Below, piece after piece: positions 9,906-19,176 of a stretch of 64,000 bases of DNA. Position 1 is the first letter of the stretch. Every line of letters begins with the position of its first letter. The position numbers and the translations under genes were made by a program. The DNA is from an uncultured Mucilaginibacter sp. (GTDB lineage: Bacteria; Bacteroidota; Bacteroidia; Sphingobacteriales; Sphingobacteriaceae), in NCBI RefSeq assembly GCF_913773635.1, contig NZ_CAJYGQ010000010.1, positions 186,001 to 250,000 on the forward strand. Direction: 5' to 3'. The notes under the pieces are model-generated. The model saw only the letters and a program-made list of their open reading frames with translations. It had not been told where the DNA came from and did no database searches.

Positions 9906-9933
9906 TACGGGCAGTGTTGTTGCACTGCCCGTA
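9906..9933 (-). other. Intercistronic stem-loop between susE-like and GH31 genes
   Basis: An 11-bp perfect stem (TACGGGCAGTG paired across a 6-nt loop) fills most of the 52-bp gap. No T run follows on the minus strand, so it looks more like an mRNA-processing or stabilising element, or a weak attenuator, than a full terminator. Confidence 0.65.
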
Positions 9934-9936
9934 GCA

Positions 9937-10683
9937 TTATTGTTTAGTTATGGTGTAAGTAAAGGAGTTAAGATCAACGTGCAGTTTAAACGTGCCCGTT
10001 CCAGGAAATACAAGGTTTGCACCGCTTGCACTTAATTGTCCGCTTGCACCGCCAAAGCTTTCATCCCAGTTGGGTTTGGTGGCTACCTTAAATTCAAAAT
10101 TGGTTACCGTTGACGGTACGGTTACAACACCATCGTAAACCTTGTTATCCAAAGGCGATTCCAGCTTTGGTGCCGTAGCCGGCGACCAGCCCTGGTATGC
10201 ACCCGGCAGGTAAACAAAACCTGCAGCCGAGTATGGCGTTACGGTAAGGGTTACCGCGTTTGAATAAGCTGCATCGGTATTGGGAGCAATGCTTGATTTT
10301 AGCCTAACCTCAACTTGTGCTTGGGCATCGATTACAAGACCAAGGTTAAGGAGGGCTTTATTTAAATCGCCCACTTTAACTGCGGTGGTGGTACCTGCGG
10401 CTGCTATCTCGCGTGGAAGTTTGAAATTGTTTCCTTTTTTATCAACCTGCAAGGTATAGGTAACTGTACCTGCCGAACCACTTACCGGTGTTGCAGGCCA
10501 GTTGAAGGTTACAGCAGTGTTTTCAGCAGTAGGTTTTGACAGGGCAGGTGTAGTGGTTGAGGCGGTTAAATTACCTGCATTGCCTAATGAGGAATAAACC
10601 TTTGTTTCATCCTTTTTGCAGGATGAAAGCATGAGCAGCATTATACTACCCGCTGCCATCATTGAAAAAAATATCTTCTTCAT
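9937..10683 (-). CDS. SusE-like outer-membrane starch-binding lipoprotein
   Basis: A 248-residue lipoprotein. The signal ends in LSSC and is followed by KKDE, which resembles the acidic export signal that sends Bacteroidota lipoproteins to the cell surface. An N-terminal SusE domain (fibronectin-like, about 35-150) precedes a C-terminal beta domain (about 155-248) that begins FVYLPGAYQGWSPATAPKL, as in carbohydrate-binding SusE/SusF modules. The expected role is to bind starch or maltooligosaccharide at the surface next to SusC/SusD. It lies 20 bp after the susD-like gene. At 248 residues it is shorter than Bacteroides SusE (387 residues) and probably holds one binding module. Confidence 0.88.
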   Translation of the reverse strand: MKKIFFSMMAAGSIMLLMLSSCKKDETKVYSSLGNAGNLTASTTTPALSKPTAENTAVTFNWPATPVSGSAGTVTYTLQVDKKGNNFKLPREIAAAGTTTAVKVGDLNKALLNLGLVIDAQAQVEVRLKSSIAPNTDAAYSNAVTLTVTPYSAAGFVYLPGAYQGWSPATAPKLESPLDNKVYDGVVTVPSTVTNFEFKVATKPNWDESFGGASGQLSASGANLVFPGTGTFKLHVDLNSFTYTITKQ

Positions 10684-10703
10684 AATAATTATGCTGATGC
10701 TTA

Positions 10704-12296
10704 TTAATAACCTGTGTTTTGTTTTAAATTAGGGTTGTTGTTTAAATCGCTGCTTGGTATTGGAAACAGGGTGCGGAATGATTCAACACCACGGCCGTCA
10801 CGTATGCCGCCTTTCCATGGCCATAGGTAGGTGCCAGAGGTAAACAGGCCATAACGAATTAAATCGGTACGACGGAAACCTTCCCAGTACAACTCACGGC
10901 CACGCTCATCAAGTATGCTATTTAAGTTAATTGATATAAGGTTGCCTGCAGGTGTACCGCTGTAAGCGCGTGTACGTAAGTTGTTTATATACTGTAGCGC
11001 AGTTGCTGCGTTACCTCCAGCGCCACCGCGTAGTGTTGCCTCTGCATAAATCAAATACATTTCGGCCAGACGGAATAGCGGGAAATCGGTAGAGCAATAA
11101 GTGCCACCGGTTGATGGCGCTGCTGTACCGTTTTGCAAAATGTTTTTAAACTTTGTAACGGCTAAACCTTGTGTAAAATCATTTACATTGTTAATCTCCT
11201 GATTGTTGCCGTAAAACAAAGCACGTTTGTCTGTAGTACCGGTACGGTCGGTAAATAGTAAAGGTAAATTGCGCGTACTGCGGTTACCGCCCCAGCCACC
11301 ACTTGGAACACCAAAGCTTGCCGGGTTCATATCCGAGTTTATAGCCGCATTAATAATGTATGTAGTGCCACCATAATTTTGGGTATTAACACCATCATAG
11401 TTTACCGATAAGATAGTTTCAGTGTTGTTAAGGTTGTTATCGGCCAAAAACAAGCGTTGGTAGCTTGGCATTAAGGTATATCCTGCACCAATTACTTTAT
11501 TGGCGTAAGTTATAGCATCTCCATATTTTGCATTTCCGCTGCCTAAATACACTTCAGCATTCAGGTACATACGTGCAAGCAACGCCCAGGCGGCTGCCTG
11601 ATCAGCCCTGCCGTATTCATTTTGGCGCGGTGCAGCCAATGAACTTTCAATAGCTTTTAACTCTGACTCTACATATGCAAATAAACGCGCACGTGTAATT
11701 TGCTCAGGCAGGTATTTGCCAATAGGTGTAGTTTCATCAACATAAGGCGGGTTGCCAAACAAATCCATTAACACCCAGTATTGGTAAGCACGTAAGAAAC
11801 GTGCTTCGGCGCGGTATTTACGTGCGTTATCAGCATCGGCACCGGTAATGCCACGGCTGGCCAGCTTATCATCTGTAGATTCGCGGATGAAAGCATTGGC
11901 TACCGTAATTTGATAAATACAACGGTTGTATAAACCGTTAAGCAGAGTATTGTTTGGACCCCAGTTAAGGTTATGAAAATCGGGAACGTCGGTATTGTTC
12001 CATGCACAAATAGCTTCTTCGGTAGTCCATTCCTGCGCGCTCCAGTATAAGCGGATAAAGTCAGACGTGCCGGCATCAATACCGCCTAGGTCAGATTTAT
12101 CAGCACCAACGCTGCTGGTTAAAGCAAATGCGCCGTAAACCTTTGCAAGCGACTGCTTGTAGCCTATTGGGGTAGCGTACACATCATCAGCCGTGGTGGC
12201 ATTGGTAGGTGTACGGTCTAAATCTTTTTTGCAGGATACCAGGGCAACTGAAACTATGACAGCAACACCCAGATTTTTCCATATATTCTTTTTCAT
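10704..12296 (-). CDS. SusD/RagB-family substrate-binding lipoprotein
   Basis: A 530-residue surface lipoprotein (lipobox ending VSC at about residue 22, then KKDLDR). It shows the helical TPR-type SusD fold: the N-terminal LDRTPTNATTADDVYAT region, RFLRAYQYWVLMDLFGNPP near 170, and the typical C-terminal ILDERGRELYWEGFRRTDL, with a final FPIPSSDLNNNPNLKQN. SusD caps the SusC channel and binds glycan on the cell surface. It follows susC by 20 bp. The substrate is inferred to be alpha-glucan from the neighbouring GH13 and GH31 enzymes. Confidence 0.95.
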   Translation of the reverse strand: MKKNIWKNLGVAVIVSVALVSCKKDLDRTPTNATTADDVYATPIGYKQSLAKVYGAFALTSSVGADKSDLGGIDAGTSDFIRLYWSAQEWTTEEAICAWNNTDVPDFHNLNWGPNNTLLNGLYNRCIYQITVANAFIRESTDDKLASRGITGADADNARKYRAEARFLRAYQYWVLMDLFGNPPYVDETTPIGKYLPEQITRARLFAYVESELKAIESSLAAPRQNEYGRADQAAAWALLARMYLNAEVYLGSGNAKYGDAITYANKVIGAGYTLMPSYQRLFLADNNLNNTETILSVNYDGVNTQNYGGTTYIINAAINSDMNPASFGVPSGGWGGNRSTRNLPLLFTDRTGTTDKRALFYGNNQEINNVNDFTQGLAVTKFKNILQNGTAAPSTGGTYCSTDFPLFRLAEMYLIYAEATLRGGAGGNAATALQYINNLRTRAYSGTPAGNLISINLNSILDERGRELYWEGFRRTDLIRYGLFTSGTYLWPWKGGIRDGRGVESFRTLFPIPSSDLNNNPNLKQNTGY

Positions 12297-12316
12297 TTCT
12301 TCTCTTCTTTTATGGG

Positions 12317-15300
12317 TTAAAAGCCAAGGTTTAAACTCAAGGTATAAGTGCGCGGGCGAGGATAGAATTTATTATCTATACCGCCTGATATTTCAGGATC
12401 AAGTCCTTTATACTTGGTTAGCACAAATACGTTTTGCACGTTAGCGCCAACATTTAGCTTTAAGCCGCGTCCTTTAAAAATATTACCAAAATTGTAGTTA
12501 AGCCCAACGTTATCCATGCGCAGGAATGATGCGTTTTGTACGTAATAGTCTGACAGATAAGTGCTGTTGGTAAAGCCTGTATTAAGCAAATCACGACTGG
12601 CATTATTATTTAAGTTACCTGCAGTGCTAATGATGGTATTTTGAGTGCCAAGATTGGATGCAACATTGTTATACATGTAATTGCCAATGTTTGCACGTAA
12701 TACAGTAGAGGCCGACCACTTTTTATAGTTAAAGTTGGTGCTGAAACCCATAATGTATTTAGGGAAAGGCGATTTATAATGATATAAATCGCTGTTGTTG
12801 ATTACACCATCTTTGTTTTGATCAACAAATACGCCTTGTAGCGGCTTGCCGGTTTTTTGGTCATAAACCTGTTGGTATACGTAAAACGCATTTGGTGAGT
12901 ACCCTACCGATTGTATTTGAACATTGGTACCTGTACCACCTGTAATGCCGCCTACTGCATTACCTACCGAACTATCATTTACACCGGTGGCAGACAGGTT
13001 GGTAATTTTGTTATGGTTGTAAGCAATGTTGTAGTTTACTGTCCAGTTAATGTCCTGAGTTTTTACCGGTACAAAATTTAAGTTCAGTTCAATACCACGG
13101 TTCACCATATTACCTACGTTGGTAACTAAGCCGTTGGTGAAGTTGGTACCGGCAGGCAGGAATATGTATGACAACAGGTCTTTAGTATTTTTATAATAGG
13201 CATCAATGCTACCGCTTATACGCTGGTTCAGGAATCCAAAGTCGAAGCCAACGTTGGTAGTAGCTGTTGTTTCCCATCTTAAGTTTGAATCATAGAAAGA
13301 TGGCGTATACATGTTATAAAACTGATTGCCAAACTGGTATCTTGAATCGTTGTTACTAATAAAGTAAGTAGGCAGATAGCGGTACAGGTAGTCGTTACCC
13401 AAATCCTGCTGACCGGTTATACCGTAGCTCACGCGTAGTTTTAAATCAGATACAGTTTTTGAAGTTTTCAGGAAGTCTTCGTCACTGATGCGCCAGGTAA
13501 AGGCAGCCGACGGAAATACGCCCCAACGCTCGGTTGGTGAAAAGCGTGAAACACCGTCGGTACGAATTGAACCGGCAAATATGTACTTGGTATCAAAAGT
13601 GTAAATCAATCGTCCGTAGTATGATTCAAGCGTATATTGCGGAACATCAAATGCAAATACAGGGGTTGAACCGGCTAACAAGCCACCCGCTGCGTTGTAG
13701 CGCGGATAGTTGCGGTTCACCGTACGGAAATCGTAGTAACCATAACCGGCAGTTGCATTGATGTTGCTTTTAATTGATTTTACATCGGTAACGTAGTTTA
13801 AATAAAACTCGCCGGTCGTGTTATAATTTTTTTGATGCGACTGATAGCTTGAACCGGCAGTAGCATAGGCCTGGGCGGCCGTAGCAGGAACAAATACGCT
13901 GCCACCACTTTTTGACAAATCGTAACCTAAATTTAAGTTAGCCCTCAGGCCGGTTAAGAAAGGGAAGCGATAATCGGCAGTGAAGTTACCAAAGCTGCGG
14001 TAGGTATTGTATACATCTGACTTATCATTTAACAGTGCTACGGGGTTACGCGGCGCATTAGGATTAAGCACAATTGCACCATCAGCCGTTGTATTATACC
14101 ATTCGTTATAGCCATTAAAAGGGCTGCCGGTTTTATAAACAGGTTGCGTAGGGTCAAATGCAATAGATGCACCAATTGCATCCTGATTGCCAAAACGGCT
14201 TTTAGCATAAGTTCCATTTACGTTAAAATCAAGTTTTAAGGCGTCATTGAAAAACTTAGGACTTAAACGAATTGCTGCGGTGGTGCGCTGCAAACGGTCG
14301 GTTTTAAGTAAACCGTTAGCATCTAAATAACCAACCGAAACACGGTAAGGCAGTTTGTGGGTGGTACCCGATACACTGAAGTTATTATCAGATGTAAAAG
14401 CTTTCTGATAGATTTCATTTTGCCAGTCGGTATTGGCATTACCCAAAAATGATGCGCGGTTGGTTCCATTTGCAGCATCATAATTACGAATATAGTTGCG
14501 TACTTCATCAGCCGATAGCACGTCAATTTTGTTACGCATTGATGCTATGGCATTTTTGGTTGAAAATGTGAACTGTGGAGTACCGGCAGTACCTTTTTTG
14601 GTAGTGATTAAAATTACACCATTTGATGCCCTTGAACCATAGATGGCGGTTGATGATGCGTCTTTTAGTACGGTGAATGTTTCAATATCATCAGGATTAA
14701 TCAACGCCAATGGGTTTGAAGCACCTGAAATGGCATTGTTACTCACCGGTACACCATCAATTACAATCAAAGGATCGTTGCTGGCGTTTAGTGAAGCCCC
14801 CTGACGTATACGTATAGTAGCGCCTGCACCCGGTTGGCCACTGTTGGTAGTAACTGATACACCAGCAATTTTACCTTGAATCAATTCGGCAGGTGTGGTT
14901 GTGGTACCTTTTTGAAAATCTTTTGATGAAACAGTTGAAATTGCACCCGTTACTTCTTTGCGGTTTTGCGTACCGTAACCTATAACTACTACCTCCCCCA
15001 AAGCCTTGTTATCGGGCGTTAGTTGGAAATTGGCAGTTGCCATAGCTGTGGCGCTTACAGTAACAGCTTTACTTATTTTTTCGTAACCTATAAATTGCGC
15101 TGCTACAGTGTAGCTGCCAGTTTTTAAACTACTTATCCGGTAAACACCGTCGGGGCCGGTAACGGTGCCTTGAGTAGTGCCAGTGATAACAACACTTACA
15201 CCAGGTAAAGCTTCGCCTTTTTCGTCGGTTACTTTACCGGTTATGCCCCCGGTTTGTGCGAATGCAATGCTCGAAATAAAGAGCAGCAGGCACACCATTG

Positions 15301-15328
15301 CATAATTTTTGAGATAGTTCTTCCTCAT
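12317..15328 (-). CDS. SusC/RagA-family TonB-dependent glycan transporter
   Basis: A 1003-residue outer-membrane receptor: signal peptide (cleavage after IAFAQ), a carboxypeptidase-regulatory-like domain (GKVTDEKGEALPGVSVVITG), a plug domain including VVVIGYGTQ and the RagA signature GASSTAIYGSRASNGVI-like segment, then a long beta-barrel ending YTLSLNLGF with the terminal aromatic residue expected of outer-membrane proteins. The frame is open 24 codons further upstream, but those residues do not resemble the family, so the ATG at 15328 directly before RKNYLKNYAM is chosen. It imports oligosaccharide with the adjacent SusD. A leader of about 160 nt separates it from the GH13 gene. Confidence 0.95.
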   Translation of the reverse strand: MRKNYLKNYAMVCLLLFISSIAFAQTGGITGKVTDEKGEALPGVSVVITGTTQGTVTGPDGVYRISSLKTGSYTVAAQFIGYEKISKAVTVSATAMATANFQLTPDNKALGEVVVIGYGTQNRKEVTGAISTVSSKDFQKGTTTTPAELIQGKIAGVSVTTNSGQPGAGATIRIRQGASLNASNDPLIVIDGVPVSNNAISGASNPLALINPDDIETFTVLKDASSTAIYGSRASNGVILITTKKGTAGTPQFTFSTKNAIASMRNKIDVLSADEVRNYIRNYDAANGTNRASFLGNANTDWQNEIYQKAFTSDNNFSVSGTTHKLPYRVSVGYLDANGLLKTDRLQRTTAAIRLSPKFFNDALKLDFNVNGTYAKSRFGNQDAIGASIAFDPTQPVYKTGSPFNGYNEWYNTTADGAIVLNPNAPRNPVALLNDKSDVYNTYRSFGNFTADYRFPFLTGLRANLNLGYDLSKSGGSVFVPATAAQAYATAGSSYQSHQKNYNTTGEFYLNYVTDVKSIKSNINATAGYGYYDFRTVNRNYPRYNAAGGLLAGSTPVFAFDVPQYTLESYYGRLIYTFDTKYIFAGSIRTDGVSRFSPTERWGVFPSAAFTWRISDEDFLKTSKTVSDLKLRVSYGITGQQDLGNDYLYRYLPTYFISNNDSRYQFGNQFYNMYTPSFYDSNLRWETTATTNVGFDFGFLNQRISGSIDAYYKNTKDLLSYIFLPAGTNFTNGLVTNVGNMVNRGIELNLNFVPVKTQDINWTVNYNIAYNHNKITNLSATGVNDSSVGNAVGGITGGTGTNVQIQSVGYSPNAFYVYQQVYDQKTGKPLQGVFVDQNKDGVINNSDLYHYKSPFPKYIMGFSTNFNYKKWSASTVLRANIGNYMYNNVASNLGTQNTIISTAGNLNNNASRDLLNTGFTNSTYLSDYYVQNASFLRMDNVGLNYNFGNIFKGRGLKLNVGANVQNVFVLTKYKGLDPEISGGIDNKFYPRPRTYTLSLNLGF

Positions 15329-15389
15329 ACAACTTTTGTTTTTTGCTGTAAAACCTTGTTGGTTAAATAAAATTGGTTTGAAATGATGG

Positions 15390-15409
15390 GGTAGAGGCAA
15401 AGCCTTACC
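15390..15409 (-). other. Stem-loop in the susC leader
   Basis: GGTAAGGC-TTT-GCCT(C)TACC forms an 8-bp stem with one bulged base and a 3-nt loop, about 60 nt before the susC-like start. It lies in the only long untranslated gap of the operon, so it is a candidate for leader regulation or for processing of the GH13-susC junction. No function can be shown from sequence. Confidence 0.4.
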
Positions 15410-15490
15410 TGCATAAACTGCGATTGTTTTTTGTTTAGGTTGGTTAGGTTTGAGATACAGTTATTTGCTATGCATATTGGGGATAATTGG

Positions 15491-17338
15491 TTAATTTAAT
15501 TCTAGTATGTATTGCCCTCTGGCGGGGACAGATATGCTCTTAGTGATATTGAATTTATTCCCTGTGATTATATCAAGGCCTTCCGTTCGGTTGCCGGTGA
15601 TTTGCTTGTACCTATCCATTGGCACTTCGCGGTTTGTGTTGGTGCCGTTTAGCATAACCAAAACGGTTTTGTTGCCGCTTATACGTGCGTACACATAAAC
15701 GCCCGTTTCGTCAGGTACATAGTGTACAAGCTTTCCGTTTGCAATTGCTGCATTTTGTTTACGCCATTTGAGCAACTTTTGCAAGTAATTCCAGGCTTCG
15801 TTTTGCTTATCACTGCGGCCATCTGAAGTAAACGCATCTTTTTTATCATTGCTCCAGCCACCCGGGAAGTCTGTACGCACGTAGCCATCGCTTTTGGCTT
15901 TTTTACCATCCATTAAAATTTCGGTACCATAGTAAATTTGTGGAATACCTCGTGTGGTTAATAGGAAAGCTAAAGCTTGTTTGTATCGGCGCAGGTCCTG
16001 ATCGTCTGCACGGGCAAAGCGGTCTAAATCGTGGTTATCTAAAAATGTAAGAATGTTGCTTTGGTCAGGAAACATAAAGTCTTGAGCCAGCTCTTCGTAT
16101 ATGCTGTAAAAAGGACTCCCTTCACCGGTGCGATCTTCTTTACAATAATCGAAAGCGCCTGAGGTTATAAAAGTAAGCGGGAAGTCCATTACGGTTTTAA
16201 GGCCCGTTTTCCCTTGCTTGTTCAACGCAGAACCTTGCTGCCACCATGATGATGCCGATGAACGACCATACCATGATTCACCTACGATATTGAACTGAGG
16301 ATATTCGGCTTGTACCTCGCGGCACCAGCGTGCCATAAAGTCATAGTCGGGATAAGGATATGTGTCCTGACGGATGCCGTCTATACGCGCAAATTCAATC
16401 CACCATATGCTGTTTTGTATTAAATAAGTAGCCAGGTGCCTGTTGCGTTGATTTAAATCGGGCATTTCCTTAACAAACCAGCCGTTAATTAAAATATCTT
16501 TATCAATGGCAGCAGCGTGTGGGTCCATCAAAGTGTACTTGGCATGGTTGGTTTGCACATATTTGCCAGAGTTATTGTTAATCCAGTCTTTTGATGGCAT
16601 GTCGTTCATCCACCAGTGTGAGCTTCCGCAATGGTTAAAAATCATATCCATTACCACCTTCAAGCCGTTTTTGTGCATGTTGGCCGTCAAGGTTTTGAAT
16701 TCACTGTTAGTACCAAAACGCGGATCGATGTTATAAAAGTCGGTAATGGCATAGCCATGGTAGGAGCCACCAGGCATACGGTTTTCCTGTACGGGGTTTA
16801 ACCATACCGTTGTAAAGCCTAAATCTTTAATGTAATTGATGTTTTTAGCAATGCCGGCCAAATCACCGCCATGGCGTGCATTTGGGTCTTCGCGGTTTAT
16901 CTTAACGCCATCTAAATCATCATTAGCCGCGTTGGCATTTGCAAAGCGATCGGGAGTGATCAAATACATAACATCGGCCTGACTAAATCCTGCTGCGCCT
17001 TCTTTTGCTGTACGAGCAAGCAAGGAAAAGTTATGTGTAAGCGTTTGATTGCCTTGTTTAAATTGTAGCCTAACAGTGCCAGGCTTGGTATTAGCAGCAA
17101 TATTTAAATAAACAAACAGATAGTTAGGATTATCGGTATGGGCAACTTCTTTTACAGTTACACCTGGATAATTTACAATCAACCGGCTTAACCCAATCTG
17201 TTTGCCATAAACCATTATTTGAAGCTGCTTGTTAACCATGCCTGTCCACCATGATGATGGCTCAACTCTGGTTATTTCGGCTGCCTGGCTAAGCAAAACA
17301 GAAAGAACAAAAAATAGCGAGAGTACAATTCTTCTCAT
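15491..17338 (-). CDS. GH13 alpha-amylase/neopullulanase-type enzyme, SusA-like
   Basis: A 615-residue exported enzyme: signal peptide (about 1-19), an N-terminal beta-sandwich typical of cyclomaltodextrinase/neopullulanase enzymes (about 20-120, RVEPSSWWTGM), then the GH13 TIM barrel. The conserved regions are VMDMIFNHCG, GIRQDTYPYPD with nucleophile Asp325, VGESW with acid/base Glu354, and FLDNHD with Asp437. A C-terminal beta domain follows. It probably cuts starch-derived oligosaccharides in the periplasm ahead of the GH31 enzyme. It is the first gene of the operon; no exact promoter consensus was found in the 440 bp upstream. Confidence 0.93.
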   Translation of the reverse strand: MRRIVLSLFFVLSVLLSQAAEITRVEPSSWWTGMVNKQLQIMVYGKQIGLSRLIVNYPGVTVKEVAHTDNPNYLFVYLNIAANTKPGTVRLQFKQGNQTLTHNFSLLARTAKEGAAGFSQADVMYLITPDRFANANAANDDLDGVKINREDPNARHGGDLAGIAKNINYIKDLGFTTVWLNPVQENRMPGGSYHGYAITDFYNIDPRFGTNSEFKTLTANMHKNGLKVVMDMIFNHCGSSHWWMNDMPSKDWINNNSGKYVQTNHAKYTLMDPHAAAIDKDILINGWFVKEMPDLNQRNRHLATYLIQNSIWWIEFARIDGIRQDTYPYPDYDFMARWCREVQAEYPQFNIVGESWYGRSSASSWWQQGSALNKQGKTGLKTVMDFPLTFITSGAFDYCKEDRTGEGSPFYSIYEELAQDFMFPDQSNILTFLDNHDLDRFARADDQDLRRYKQALAFLLTTRGIPQIYYGTEILMDGKKAKSDGYVRTDFPGGWSNDKKDAFTSDGRSDKQNEAWNYLQKLLKWRKQNAAIANGKLVHYVPDETGVYVYARISGNKTVLVMLNGTNTNREVPMDRYKQITGNRTEGLDIITGNKFNITKSISVPARGQYILELN

Positions 17339-17778
17339 TTAAGGTCAGTTAATAGTTTTTATCTTCCAGTCAAAAACACACGGCACAGCTAAATTACCGA
17401 TACCGAAATTTCAACTAAGTGTATAATTGGTTTATGGCTGTTTACGATCTTGAGTGATAATCGTTACAGCAATACAAAGTAAAGTCACAAACAGCAAAAA
17501 AGGATTAAGTTGCGGCCGTTTTTAAAATTAATTTACGGAAATTACAAGTTAAGTTACTGTTAAACAATTACATAGGTTAGTATTTTGTCTGTAAAATTTA
17601 ATGGCATTTTGAGGTGTAATTAAGTTTACAGGCGGATTTTTCATTTGATTAAGATGGTAAATTTCTAAATTATGTATTACCAGGCATAGTGTAAGTAATT
17701 AATTTCCAGAAAAAAAAGCGGGCGGTATTTACGTACTCAACTTCCACAAATTGTAATGTTTTATGTTAATATTACAAC
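17339..17778. other. Divergent intergenic region between the GH13 gene and xth
   Basis: 440 bp of AT-rich sequence without a supportable gene. It must hold the promoter of the Sus-type operon (minus) and of xth (plus), but no exact TAnnTTTG box is present on either strand. A short inverted repeat lies just before xth. A SusR-like activator binding region is expected here but cannot be located by eye. Confidence 0.6.
17751..17777 (+). other. Inverted repeat adjacent to the xth start codon
   Basis: TTGTAAT and ATTACAA are separated by 13 nt and end one base before the ATG at 17779. They could form a leader hairpin or an operator. At 7 bp in AT-rich DNA this is only suggestive. Confidence 0.35.
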
Positions 17779-18549
17779 ATGAAAATTGCCACCTATAACG
17801 TCAACGGCGTCAACGGACGCTTGCCTGTCTTACTTCGCTGGCTGGCTGAGGCGCAACCCGATGTAGTATGTTTGCAAGAGCTTAAGGCACCTCAGGAAAA
17901 GTTCCCTGAGGAAGCTATTAAAGATGCGGGGTACAATGCCATTTGGCACGGACAAAAAAGCTGGAACGGTGTTGCCATTTTAGCCCGAGGCATGGAGATT
18001 AAGGAACTGCAACGAGGCCTTCCGGGTGACGATGACGATATACAAAGCCGTTACATTGAGGCTATGGTAAACGATGTAATCATAGGCGGACTGTACCTTC
18101 CTAATGGCAACCCGGCACCCGGACCAAAGTTTGATTATAAGCTAAGCTGGTTTGAGCGGCTGCAAAAACATGCAGCACGCTTAGTTAAACTGGATTTGCC
18201 TGTTATACTTACGGGCGATTTTAATGTGATGCCAACTGAGCAGGATGTTTACAAGCCTGAACGTTGGGTGGATGATGCCTTGTTTCGTCCTGAAACGCGT
18301 GAGGCATTTCAAAAGCTTGTTGCGCAAGGGTGGACCGATGCCATAAGAAAGCTTTATCCTGAAGAAACCATTTATACATTTTGGGATTATTTTCGCAACG
18401 CATACGGACGTAATGCCGGTTTGCGTATTGACCATTTTTTGCTTAATCCTAAAGTATCAGATAAACTTAAAGCAGCTGGTGTTGACAAGCATGTTCGCGG
18501 CTGGGAAAAGACGAGTGATCATGCACCAGTTTGGATTGAGCTGAAATAA
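17779..18549 (+). CDS. xth: Exodeoxyribonuclease III
   Basis: A 256-residue exonuclease/endonuclease/phosphatase-family enzyme that acts on abasic DNA in base-excision repair. Visible motifs are ATYNVNGVNGRL at the N-terminus, VCLQELKAPQEKFP with the metal-binding Glu near residue 34, LTGDFNVMP near 150, and the C-terminal catalytic SDHAPVWIEL. The length is normal for bacterial XthA. It is a single plus-strand gene, followed after 25 bp by an unrelated membrane protein that may be co-transcribed. Confidence 0.95.
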   Translation: MKIATYNVNGVNGRLPVLLRWLAEAQPDVVCLQELKAPQEKFPEEAIKDAGYNAIWHGQKSWNGVAILARGMEIKELQRGLPGDDDDIQSRYIEAMVNDVIIGGLYLPNGNPAPGPKFDYKLSWFERLQKHAARLVKLDLPVILTGDFNVMPTEQDVYKPERWVDDALFRPETREAFQKLVAQGWTDAIRKLYPEETIYTFWDYFRNAYGRNAGLRIDHFLLNPKVSDKLKAAGVDKHVRGWEKTSDHAPVWIELK

Positions 18550-18574
18550 ATACATTATAAGCAACTTTCAACTA

Positions 18575-19114
18575 ATGGGTTTTGGAGTTAATTTGGCGTT
18601 TGTATTTTTAGTAATACCTTCAACTATCATCTTACTAATTATAGCATTTATAGGCAAGAGTAAATTTTATTTGAAAGCTGTGGGTGTTATGTGGGCGGTT
18701 TTACTGTCAATTATGGTGCTTGCTAGCGTGATTAAATGGATGACCTCAATAAAGCAACTTGATAAAAGTGACTATTTCGGGTCTTACATAGTTGATAGGA
18801 GCTACTTTGCCGGCAAACAAGCCGACTGGCAATATGATCACTTTAGGTTTGAAATTAAAAATAACGACTCCATATATTTTTACAAAACTGACGGAGAGAG
18901 CATAACCAAAGTTTATAAAGGCAGCATTACAACTGTGAGGCCTTACGGTTCGGACCGGTTAGTTGTTCATATGGATACCCCAATTCATCATATTATGCAT
19001 GATAGTTATCCTACAATTTATCGTAGTGCATGGAGCTTCAAAGTCGTTTTCCACTCTCCGTTATATAATAACGTATTCTTTAAAAAAGGCGAATGGGCCG
19101 AGTTAAGCAAATAA
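18575..19114 (+). CDS. Hypothetical membrane protein
   Basis: A 179-residue protein that I do not recognise. Two hydrophobic helices are evident (about 5-26 and 33-55), followed by a soluble domain of about 120 residues rich in aromatic residues (YFGSYIVDRSYFAGKQADWQ), probably outside the cytoplasm. It sits 25 bp after xth and 62 bp before a WG-repeat secreted protein. Codon use matches its neighbours. Confidence 0.7.
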   Translation: MGFGVNLAFVFLVIPSTIILLIIAFIGKSKFYLKAVGVMWAVLLSIMVLASVIKWMTSIKQLDKSDYFGSYIVDRSYFAGKQADWQYDHFRFEIKNNDSIYFYKTDGESITKVYKGSITTVRPYGSDRLVVHMDTPIHHIMHDSYPTIYRSAWSFKVVFHSPLYNNVFFKKGEWAELSK

Positions 19115-19176
19115 TTAGTTCAATGAATAATAATTGATTTACAGCTTAATGCTATCGCTAACTTAACGGTACACCA

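Noticed and set aside
15329-15400. 24-codon extension of the SusC-like protein
   Set aside because: The residues do not resemble a signal peptide, while the ATG at 15328 starts a normal one.
17339-17778. tRNA or small RNA gene in the longest intergenic gap
   Set aside because: No cloverleaf, CCA end or GC-rich hairpin is visible; the region is uniformly AT-rich.
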